This document shows, piece by piece, positions 1 through 5,172 of a DNA stretch of 6,717 nt (position 1 is the first letter of the stretch; each line of letters opens with the position of its first letter). This stretch comes from Eubacteriales Family XIII. Incertae Sedis bacterium (lineage in GTDB: Bacteria > Bacillota_A > Clostridia > Peptostreptococcales > Anaerovoracaceae). The notes beneath the pieces were generated by a model. The model searched no databases. It was not told where the DNA came from and was given only the letters and a program-made list of their open reading frames with translations. The DNA is taken from positions 1 through 6,717 of the forward strand of contig JAITHG010000063.1 in the NCBI GenBank assembly GCA_031280075.1, written 5' to 3'. A program made the position numbers and the translations under genes.

Positions 1-143
1 CGACCGCGTACAGCTTCGGGCAGCTCGTGTACTTTTTCGAGCTCGCCTGCGGGCTGACGGGACTGCTCATGGGAGTCAGCCCCTTCGACCAGCCGGGCGT
101 GGAGGCATACAAAACAGAAATGAAACGAATTATTTCCACATAG
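1..143 (+). CDS. pgi: glucose-6-phosphate isomerase, C-terminal 46 codons (5' end outside window)
   Basis: This is the end of the glycolytic enzyme that interconverts glucose-6-phosphate and fructose-6-phosphate in the cytoplasm. The reading frame is open from base 3 and stops at TAG 141-143. The fragment contains [18 protein letters not shown], which fits the second glucose-phosphate-isomerase signature (G-x-hydrophobic-hydrophobic-x4-F-D-Q-x-G-V-E-x2-K). The lysine that ends this signature is the conserved active-site lysine of the family. The preceding stretch [12 protein letters not shown] is also typical of bacterial Pgi. Only about a tenth of the usual ~450 residues is visible, so nothing can be said about the start, promoter or intactness. 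No convincing intrinsic terminator follows it. Identification is firm because of the signature; only the extent is partial. Confidence 0.93.
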   Translation, partial: TAYSFGQLVYFFELACGLTGLLMGVSPFDQPGVEAYKTEMKRIIST

Positions 144-201
144 CTGCAAACAGGGCAGGGGAGCAGAAGATCACAGAAAATTCCGCTTTCTTCTCAAAGC
201 C

Positions 202-229
202 TTGATATGGAATTTTAATTTGATATCAT
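202..229 (+). promoter_or_regulatory. sigma-A-type promoter of the 3-hydroxybutyryl-CoA dehydrogenase gene
   Basis: TTGATA (202-207) and TATCAT (224-229) are separated by 16 bases, each close to the -35 and -10 consensus. A TG at 221-222 gives an extended -10 element. The surrounding stretch is A+T-rich in an otherwise G+C-rich region. Transcription would start near 236, giving a leader of about 48 bases. Two oddities could matter for regulation. The heptamer TTGATAT occurs twice (202-208 and 220-226), 18 bases apart, and the -10 overlaps the perfect palindrome TGATATCA (221-228). No regulator can be named from this. Confidence 0.7.
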
Positions 230-270
230 GGTGGTTGCACCTGTAGAATCATCACAACACTCTACTTGAA

Positions 271-277
271 AAGGAGG
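271..277 (+). promoter_or_regulatory. Shine-Dalgarno site that fixes the dehydrogenase start
   Basis: AAGGAGG lies six bases before ATG 284. It decides the start: the in-frame TTG at 266 lies upstream of this site and would make it part of the coding sequence. Family proteins also begin at the position corresponding to ATG 284 (Met-Lys-hydrophobic just before the Gly-rich loop). Confidence 0.88.
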
Positions 278-283
278 CTCGTC

Positions 284-1129
284 ATGAAAACAATCGGCGT
301 ACTCGGAACGGGGACGATGGGGGCAGGAATCATTCAGGTTCTGGCACAGAACGGCTTCGATGTCGTGCTGCGCGCACGGCGTGAGACCTCAGTCGAAAAC
401 GGACTTGCGACGGTGAAGAAAAACCTCGAGAAGCTCGTGTCGAAGGAGAAGATCACGGCGGAAGAGAAGGATGCGGTGCTGGCGCGCGTGAAGGGGAGCA
501 CGGACATCGCGATCGTCAAGGACGCAGACCTCATCATCGAGGCGGCTACAGAGGAACTCGAGGCAAAGAAGGCGCTCTTCAAAGAGCTCGACGAGCTGAC
601 GAAGCCCGAGACCATCCTCGCGACCAACACCTCGTCCCTCTCCATTACGGAGATCGCGGCGGCAACATCCCGCCCGGACAAAGTCATCGGCATGCATTTC
701 TTCAACCCTGTCCCCATGATGAAGCTCGTTGAGATCATCAAGGGCATCGCGACCTCGGACGAGACGCGGGATGCCATCCTGAATCTGACGACGACCATCG
801 GGAAGACACCCGTGGAAGTTAACGAAGCCCCCGGCTTCGTGGTGAACAGGATCCTCGTCCCCAGCATCAACGAGGCCATCGGCATCCTCGCGGACGGTGT
901 CGCTTCGGCAGAGGACATCGACGAGGCGATGAAGCTCGGCGCAAACCATCCGATGGGTCCGCTCGCACTCGGCGACCTCATCGGGCTGGATGTCTGCCTC
1001 GCGATCATGGAGGTGCTCTACACGGAATTCGGCGATTCAAAGTACCGCCCACACCCGCTTCTGCGCAAGAAGGTACGTGGCGGAGAACTAGGAAGGAAGA
1101 CAGGCAAAGGTTTCTTCGTATACGGATAA
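284..1129 (+). CDS. hbd: 3-hydroxybutyryl-CoA dehydrogenase, possibly NADP(H)-preferring
   Basis: The enzyme interconverts acetoacetyl-CoA and (S)-3-hydroxybutyryl-CoA in the cytoplasm, as in the butyrate/crotonyl-CoA pathway or beta-oxidation. The product has 281 residues, matching the ~282 of clostridial Hbd. Residues 1-190 form the Rossmann domain with GTGTMG (8-13). Ser117 (in NTSSLS), His138 (in [13 protein letters not shown], the family signature) and Asn188 (in PGFVVNR) match the known catalytic Ser/His/Asn of clostridial enzymes, and Glu150 closes the signature. Residues from about 191 are the all-helical dimerisation domain with [13 protein letters not shown]. At the end of the second beta strand, where NAD-dependent relatives have Asp, this protein has Ala31 followed by Arg32-Arg33; that is the basis for the NADP(H) suggestion. 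The gene has its own promoter and hairpin. No thiolase, crotonase or acyl-CoA dehydrogenase gene is next to it, so it stands outside a bcs/but-type cluster as far as the window shows. The family call is firm; cofactor preference is inference. Confidence 0.93.
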   Translation: MKTIGVLGTGTMGAGIIQVLAQNGFDVVLRARRETSVENGLATVKKNLEKLVSKEKITAEEKDAVLARVKGSTDIAIVKDADLIIEAATEELEAKKALFKELDELTKPETILATNTSSLSITEIAAATSRPDKVIGMHFFNPVPMMKLVEIIKGIATSDETRDAILNLTTTIGKTPVEVNEAPGFVVNRILVPSINEAIGILADGVASAEDIDEAMKLGANHPMGPLALGDLIGLDVCLAIMEVLYTEFGDSKYRPHPLLRKKVRGGELGRKTGKGFFVYG

Positions 1130-1141
1130 CGACGGCATCTC

Positions 1142-1170
1142 GCCGCAGCCGGGGTTCACCCGGCTGCGGC
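1142..1170 (+). terminator. strong hairpin after hbd, likely terminator
   Basis: GCCGCAGCCGGG (1142-1153) and CCCGGCTGCGGC (1159-1170) are perfect inverted repeats: 12 bp, mostly G-C pairs, with a five-base loop. It begins 12 bases after the hbd stop. The tail that follows is a poor T-tract (CTGTTT at 1175-1180, then six Gs), so it may be a partial intrinsic terminator or a 3'-end-protecting hairpin, with some read-through into the LCP genes. Confidence 0.72.
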
Positions 1171-1207
1171 CAAGCTGTTTGGGGGGACTGTCTGCAAAGC
1201 ATTAGAC

Positions 1208-2158
1208 ATGGTACAAACAACGACCCGCGATAGAAGGGGCGGCGCATTCAGCCGGGTGTTCCTGCCGACATTCATCATCCTGCTTGCCATCTTCACAGGG
1301 GCTATTTTTCTCATCGACAAATTCGGGTTCTTCGGGCTTATTGGCGGTGACATCATGAAGGATGTGAAGCCGTGGGTAGGCGCGAAGACAGCCTTTTCTC
1401 AGAAATATCCGGACAGCAAGCGCATCAACGTGCTCCTGCTCGGGCACAACCAGGAACTGACGGACACCATCATGCTGGGCAGCTTCGACACGGAGCTCAA
1501 GCGGGTAGACATCGTTTCCGTCCCACGTGACACCTATTACCCCCGCCCCGACCACCCGGGCGCGACTCTCCAGAAGATCAACGCGGTCTACAAGACCGAG
1601 AATGTCCGAATGGCCGCAAAGGCGGTATCGAATGTTCTGGGAGGTGTCCCAATCCACTATTATGCCATCATCGACGACGATGGGGTCAGAAAGATTGTGG
1701 ATGCCATGGGGGGGGTCACGATAGACGTGCCGATGGATATGCATTATACTGATAGGAAGCAAGGGCTTTACATCAACCTTAAAAAAGGAAAGCAAAAGCT
1801 GAACGGAAAGAAGGCGGTGCAGTTCATCCGCTACCGCAAGGGCTACGTGGAGGGCGACATCGGTCGCGTCAAAGCGCAGCAGACCTTCATGAAAGAGGCT
1901 TTCAAGCAGAGCATTGGGATTGGCTTTCCCAAGGTAGCGGAAACCGTGGCGAAGGAAGTGAAGAACAACATCGGAATGCAGATGGCGGTGCGCATCGCCA
2001 GCGAGGCGGCGGGAATGAAATCGAAGTCCATCAAGTCTTGGATGATGCCGGGAGAGGCGCGGAGAATGGACGGGCTTTGGTATTTTTTTGCGGACGAGGC
2101 CGAGACATCGAAAATGATGAACCGGATTTACAGTATGAAACCGAAGGAGAAAAAGTAG
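1208..2158 (+). CDS. LytR-CpsA-Psr (LCP) family cell-wall polymer transferase, first of a tandem pair
   Basis: LCP proteins are membrane-anchored phosphotransferases that move an undecaprenyl-pyrophosphate-linked glycopolymer onto peptidoglycan or another acceptor outside the membrane. The product has 316 residues: a short basic N-terminus, one membrane segment at about 17-37, then the LCP domain from about 73. Visible family motifs are TDTIML (85-90), SVPRDTYY (104-111, Arg107), the GGV-x-IDVP strand (168-175), FIRYRK (206-211, Arg208 and Arg210) and GDIGRVKAQQ (216-225). Many homologues have Arg-Ser before the DT motif; here it is Leu-Thr. ATG 1208 is chosen because it keeps the membrane segment intact, but no good Shine-Dalgarno precedes it (a G6 run ends 21 bases upstream) and no clear promoter is visible after the hbd hairpin. 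The gene contains a run of eight Gs (1708-1715). The polymer substrate cannot be read from sequence; in a diderm Firmicute, teichoic acid is unlikely and a capsule-like polymer is more plausible. Confidence 0.88.
   Translation: MVQTTTRDRRGGAFSRVFLPTFIILLAIFTGAIFLIDKFGFFGLIGGDIMKDVKPWVGAKTAFSQKYPDSKRINVLLLGHNQELTDTIMLGSFDTELKRVDIVSVPRDTYYPRPDHPGATLQKINAVYKTENVRMAAKAVSNVLGGVPIHYYAIIDDDGVRKIVDAMGGVTIDVPMDMHYTDRKQGLYINLKKGKQKLNGKKAVQFIRYRKGYVEGDIGRVKAQQTFMKEAFKQSIGIGFPKVAETVAKEVKNNIGMQMAVRIASEAAGMKSKSIKSWMMPGEARRMDGLWYFFADEAETSKMMNRIYSMKPKEKK
2143..2149 (+). promoter_or_regulatory. Shine-Dalgarno site inside the end of the first LCP gene
   Basis: GAAGGAG lies nine bases before GTG 2159 and within the last codons of the upstream gene. 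This supports GTG 2159 as the start of the second LCP protein and suggests translational coupling, since ribosomes terminating at TAG 2156-2158 are already at the next start. Confidence 0.78.
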
Positions 2159-3232
2159 GTGAACAGCAACAATGGTACAGTGACAGGAAAGAGACCGAAA
2201 ACGCCGGGCCGGGTCTTTGCGAAGTTCTTCGCCATCACGTTCGTGATCGCGATCATCGTCTGCACGGGTGGTGTGGCGGTGGGGATGCAGCTGCTCAGCA
2301 TCAAACCGATGGAGCCCATGGATGATGGGCGACCGGACGACGTTGCGGTGGAGCAGACAGAACAGAACCTAGAGCTGTACATCCCCGGAGAGGGCATGTT
2401 CGCGACGGACTACAAGGACAGCAAGCGTGTCAATGTGCTCCTGCTCGGCAACACGGACGAAGAACTGACGGACACCATCATGCTCGCCAGTTTCGATACA
2501 GAGGCGAAGAAGGTGGACATCATATCCGTCCCCCGCGACACATATTATGAGCGCGAAGGCATGTATGGGGCATTCCTGAAGATCAATTCCGTGTTCCATG
2601 AAGGGGTGTATGCGACGGCACAGGCCGTCCACAACGTCCTGCTCGGCATCCCCATCAACTATTACGCAGTCATTGGCTATGACGGCATCAAGAAGATCGT
2701 GGATTCGATGGGCGGCGTAGAGATCGATGTGCCGCAGCGCATGTACTACGTGAGTGCGCACCAAAACCTCTATATAGACCTGCAGCCCGGTCTGCAGGTG
2801 CTCGACGGCGACCACGCCGTACAGTTCATCCGCTACCGCAAAGGCTACCGGGAGGGCGACCTGGGGCGCGTCAACGCCCAGCAAAACTTCGTAAAGGCAG
2901 CCATCAAGACCGCGCTCGGCAAGGACTTGGTCAAGGTCGCGCGGACGGTCATGGACAATGTGCAGTCGAACATCGCCGTCGGTGCGATGCTCTACCTCGC
3001 AAAGGAGGGCATCGGCATGGATATGTCGAAAGTGGATTCCGTGGTTTTGCCCGGAGAGGCGCAGATGGTTCATGGCGGCTCTTTCTGGATCCCCGCAACG
3101 GTGCCGGAAGTGGAGGCGATGCTGCGTGGCGTGTATGACCCGCAGGCTGCCGGTGTGTCCGGATCCGCCGTGACGGGTGGGGCTACGAGTGGTGGGGCTA
3201 CAAGCGGTGGGGCGGCCGCTGGGGGAGCCTAG
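2159..3232 (+). CDS. LytR-CpsA-Psr (LCP) family protein, second of a tandem pair, with Gly/Ala/Ser/Thr-repeat tail
   Basis: This is a paralogue of the preceding gene with the same expected role of transferring lipid-linked polymer to the wall from the outer face of the membrane. The product has 357 residues: a basic N-terminus (MNSNNGTVTGKRPKTPGR), one membrane segment at about 22-45, an acidic/Pro-rich linker (48-75), and the LCP domain from about 88. Motifs match the neighbour: ELTDTIML (102-109), SVPRDTYY (123-130), FIRYRKGY (223-230) and GDLGRVNAQQ (233-242). The two domains look about half identical by eye. Both have Leu-Thr before the DT motif, and this one carries a longer linker. The last 20 or so residues are low-complexity repeats of Gly, Ala, Ser and Thr. 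The start is GTG, directly after the previous stop, with a good Shine-Dalgarno. Pairing could give two enzymes for different polymers or acceptors, or a partly redundant pair as in other LCP sets; the sequence does not decide between these. Confidence 0.9.
   Translation: MNSNNGTVTGKRPKTPGRVFAKFFAITFVIAIIVCTGGVAVGMQLLSIKPMEPMDDGRPDDVAVEQTEQNLELYIPGEGMFATDYKDSKRVNVLLLGNTDEELTDTIMLASFDTEAKKVDIISVPRDTYYEREGMYGAFLKINSVFHEGVYATAQAVHNVLLGIPINYYAVIGYDGIKKIVDSMGGVEIDVPQRMYYVSAHQNLYIDLQPGLQVLDGDHAVQFIRYRKGYREGDLGRVNAQQNFVKAAIKTALGKDLVKVARTVMDNVQSNIAVGAMLYLAKEGIGMDMSKVDSVVLPGEAQMVHGGSFWIPATVPEVEAMLRGVYDPQAAGVSGSAVTGGATSGGATSGGAAAGGA
3176..3220 (+). repeat. three tandem 15-bp units coding the Gly-Gly-Ala-Thr-Ser tail of the second LCP protein
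   Basis: Units at 3176-3190 and 3191-3205 both read GGTGGGGCTAC followed by four bases (GAGT or AAGC). The third unit, 3206-3220, keeps GGTGGGGC and then diverges (GGCCGCT). Unit length is a multiple of three, so gain or loss of units changes tail length without shifting the frame. The tail follows the LCP domain and is likely unstructured. Confidence 0.8.
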
Positions 3233-3253
3233 GGTGCCGGACGAACAATTTTC

Positions 3254-3267
3254 TGTCAGGTGTGACA
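3254..3267 (+). promoter_or_regulatory. inverted repeat just upstream of the rho promoter (possible operator)
   Basis: TGTCA (3254-3258), a four-base spacer and TGACA (3263-3267) form a perfect 5+5 palindrome ending nine bases before the -35 element. It could be a regulator binding site. The alternative is a weak hairpin at the 3' end of the LCP transcript, but there is no adjoining T-tract. No matching regulator family is claimed. Confidence 0.35.
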
Positions 3268-3276
3268 AATTACCGG

Positions 3277-3305
3277 TTGCTTTTTCCTGTGGGCGTTGAT
3301 ATAAT
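3277..3305 (+). promoter_or_regulatory. extended -10 sigma-A-type promoter for rho
   Basis: TTGCTT (3277-3282) and a perfect TATAAT (3300-3305) are 17 bases apart, with TG at 3297-3298 forming an extended -10. Transcription would start near 3312. This is the best promoter in the window and separates the rho-yqhQ-prmC block from the LCP genes. Confidence 0.82.
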
Positions 3306-3311
3306 TTTAAC

Positions 3312-3426
3312 GCGAATCCGCCATTACTCTTCAGTACCTTCCCCTCACTGAGATACGACACCTGAACGGTAATGTATATATCCCCAATCGTTAACATCAA
3401 TTCAAAATCTAACGGAGGCCGTCATC
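3312..3426 (+). promoter_or_regulatory. C-rich, G-poor rho leader, candidate Rho-utilisation/autoregulation region
   Basis: The predicted leader is about 115 bases long. Bases 3316-3363 are rich in C and unpaired-looking pyrimidine runs (for example TACCTTCCCCTCACTG) and contain few Gs, the composition typical of Rho loading sites. In Escherichia coli rho is known to be autoregulated by termination in its leader, so a similar loop is plausible here. No stable hairpin or leader peptide with a good ribosome site is evident. The stretch 3364-3413 is A+T-rich and single-stranded in character up to the Shine-Dalgarno. Confidence 0.45.
3414..3418 (+). promoter_or_regulatory. Shine-Dalgarno site supporting the TTG start of rho
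   Basis: GGAGG lies eight bases before TTG 3427. The first in-frame ATG (3445) is 26 bases away from it, so TTG is preferred. A TTG start usually lowers translation, which fits a gene thought to control its own level. Confidence 0.8.
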
Positions 3427-5160
3427 TTGGCACAAATCAACGGAATGGAAGAAGCAATCCTTCGATCGAAGAAGGTTGCGGAGCTGCGGGAGATCGCGAA
3501 GGCGTTCGGTGTCCCCGGCTATGAGAAAATGAAGAAATCAGTGCTGCTGGAGTCGCTGATCAGCGGGCAACTCCCGATGGGCTTTGATCCGCCGCCAGTG
3601 ATTTCACCGGAAATCTTGGCGATGCCGCTGCCAAAGCGCAGAGGCAGACCACCGAAAAATCCGGAGGTCATCGCGCGGATACAGGCGGAGGCAGCTGCCG
3701 CTGCCGCTGCTGCCGCCGCTGCAGAGATCCCGCAGGCGGCAGCGGTTCCGCCGCCCATGTCGGCACAGCCGTCCCCCTTGGCGAGACAGTCCTCCGAAGA
3801 GGGCACGGATGTCAGCGCGGACGAAGTGTTCCTCCCTGCCGACCCGGTTCAATCCGCCGCGCCTTCCCACGCGCCTGCCCATGGGGCGGCACCCATGCGA
3901 TCCCAGGCAGGGATGCCCGCAGCGGCACAACCTGCACAACCCTCGCATCCCTCGCAGGATGCAGGAGGGCGGGGTAGGGACGCAGAGCAGCGCCCCGAGC
4001 CGCAGGGCTTCGACGCAGAGGACGAGAAGAACAAGAATCGCTACGAGGTGGAAGGCATCCTTGAGCTGGCGGAAAGCGGCTTTGGCTTCCTGCGCTTCGA
4101 GAATTTCCTGTCGAGCAGCAACGATGTCTATGTCGCGCCGGCACAGATCCGGCGGTTCAACCTCAAGACAGGCGACAAGATCAAGGGTGTCGCGCGTCGG
4201 CCCAACGACGGCGAAAAGTTCGGTGCCCTTCTCTACGTATTCAGCGTGAATGGCGAAGACCTCAAGGTCGCCATCAACCGCCCGCAGTTCGAGCGGCTCA
4301 CGCCCATCTTTCCGAACGAGCGCATCAACCTGGAGGACGGTCCGAAAAACCTCGCGACGCGCCTCATCAACCTCGTCGCGCCCATCGGGAAGGGACAGCG
4401 CGGGCTCATCGTGGCACCGCCGAAGGCAGGCAAGACCGTCCTGCTGAAAAACATCGCGAACACGATCGAAAAGACACACCCGGAGTGTGAGATGATCGTC
4501 CTGCTCATCGACGAGCGCCCCGAGGAAGTCACGGACATGCAGCGCTCCATCAAGGGCGAGGTCATCTACTCGACCTTCGACGAACTGCCGACCAACCACG
4601 TAAAGGTGGCGGAGATGGTGCTCGCACGCGCGCAGCGCCTCGCCGAGTACGGCAGGGACGTGGTCATCCTGCTCGACAGCATCACGCGCCTCGCGCGCGC
4701 CTACAACCTAGTCGTGCCCGCCTCAGGCAGAACGCTCTCCGGCGGTCTTGACCCCGGTGCCCTGCACAAGCCCAAAAAATTCTTTGGCGCAGCGCGCAAC
4801 ATCGAGGAGGGCGGCAGCATCACGGTGCTCGCCACGGCGCTCGTGGAGACAGGCAGCCGCATGGACGAGGTCATCTTTGAAGAGTTCAAGGGCACGGGCA
4901 ACATGGAGCTGCACCTCGACCGCAAGCTCTCCGAAAAGCGCATCTTCCCGGCGGTCAACCTGAACAAGTCGGGTACGCGCCGCGAGGATCTGCTCATGGA
5001 TCCCGAGGAATTGGAAGCGATTTGGCTCATGCGCCGCGCGATGTCCAACCTCGGCACCCAGGAGGTTACGGAAATGATCATTGACCATATCGCGCACACG
5101 CGCTGCAATGCCGACTTCATCAAGATCATCCGGAAGATCTTCGAGAACGAGAGAGGATAG
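3427..5160 (+). CDS. rho: transcription termination factor Rho with a ~150-residue N-terminal insertion
   Basis: Rho is a hexameric RNA-dependent ATPase that loads on C-rich nascent RNA and releases transcripts from RNA polymerase. The product has 577 residues against 419 in E. coli. Residues 15-48 are the Rho_N helical domain ([14 protein letters not shown]). Residues ~52-203 are an insertion holding an AT-hook-like [10 protein letters not shown] (70-79), an 11-alanine run (89-99) and Pro/Ala/Gln/Ser-rich, probably disordered sequence. Residues ~204-285 are the cold-shock-like RNA-binding domain ([11 protein letters not shown]). The motor follows: Walker A APPKAGKT (330-337, Lys336); [10 protein letters not shown] with Glu363-Arg364, aligning to E. 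coli Glu211-Arg212; Walker B VVILLDS with Asp417 (E. coli Asp265); and the arginine finger Arg518 in SGTRRE (E. coli Arg366). The Q-loop and R-loop regions look intact, so the enzyme should be active. yqhQ starts 12 bases downstream, implying cotranscription. Confidence 0.97.
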   Translation: MAQINGMEEAILRSKKVAELREIAKAFGVPGYEKMKKSVLLESLISGQLPMGFDPPPVISPEILAMPLPKRRGRPPKNPEVIARIQAEAAAAAAAAAAAEIPQAAAVPPPMSAQPSPLARQSSEEGTDVSADEVFLPADPVQSAAPSHAPAHGAAPMRSQAGMPAAAQPAQPSHPSQDAGGRGRDAEQRPEPQGFDAEDEKNKNRYEVEGILELAESGFGFLRFENFLSSSNDVYVAPAQIRRFNLKTGDKIKGVARRPNDGEKFGALLYVFSVNGEDLKVAINRPQFERLTPIFPNERINLEDGPKNLATRLINLVAPIGKGQRGLIVAPPKAGKTVLLKNIANTIEKTHPECEMIVLLIDERPEEVTDMQRSIKGEVIYSTFDELPTNHVKVAEMVLARAQRLAEYGRDVVILLDSITRLARAYNLVVPASGRTLSGGLDPGALHKPKKFFGAARNIEEGGSITVLATALVETGSRMDEVIFEEFKGTGNMELHLDRKLSEKRIFPAVNLNKSGTRREDLLMDPEELEAIWLMRRAMSNLGTQEVTEMIIDHIAHTRCNADFIKIIRKIFENERG

Positions 5161-5172
5161 CCACAGACCAAA

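Noticed and set aside
166..198. AGAAGA...TCTTCT inverted repeat after pgi as a terminator
   Set aside because: The loop is about 18 bases, the arms are A/T-rich and short, and no T-tract follows, so it is too weak to call.
1776..1787. A-run in the first LCP gene (CTT-AAA-AAA-GGA) as a programmed frameshift site
   Set aside because: In the reading frame it does not form a proper X-XXY-YYZ slippery heptamer, and the zero frame continues through the whole LCP domain.
3355..3382. Possible second rho promoter (ACGACA with a TATATA-like -10)
   Set aside because: Spacing is 14-16 bases depending on the choice of -10 and both boxes match poorly; the promoter at 3277-3305 is far better.
2369..3400. 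Minus-strand open frame of 343 codons opposite the second LCP gene and the rho promoter
   Set aside because: The plus-strand LCP gene has clear family motifs and a coupled start; the reverse frame has none and would run through the rho promoter.
3604..4599. Minus-strand open frame of 331 codons opposite rho
   Set aside because: It lies opposite a gene identified by every Rho motif; composition is compositional mirror sequence with no domain.
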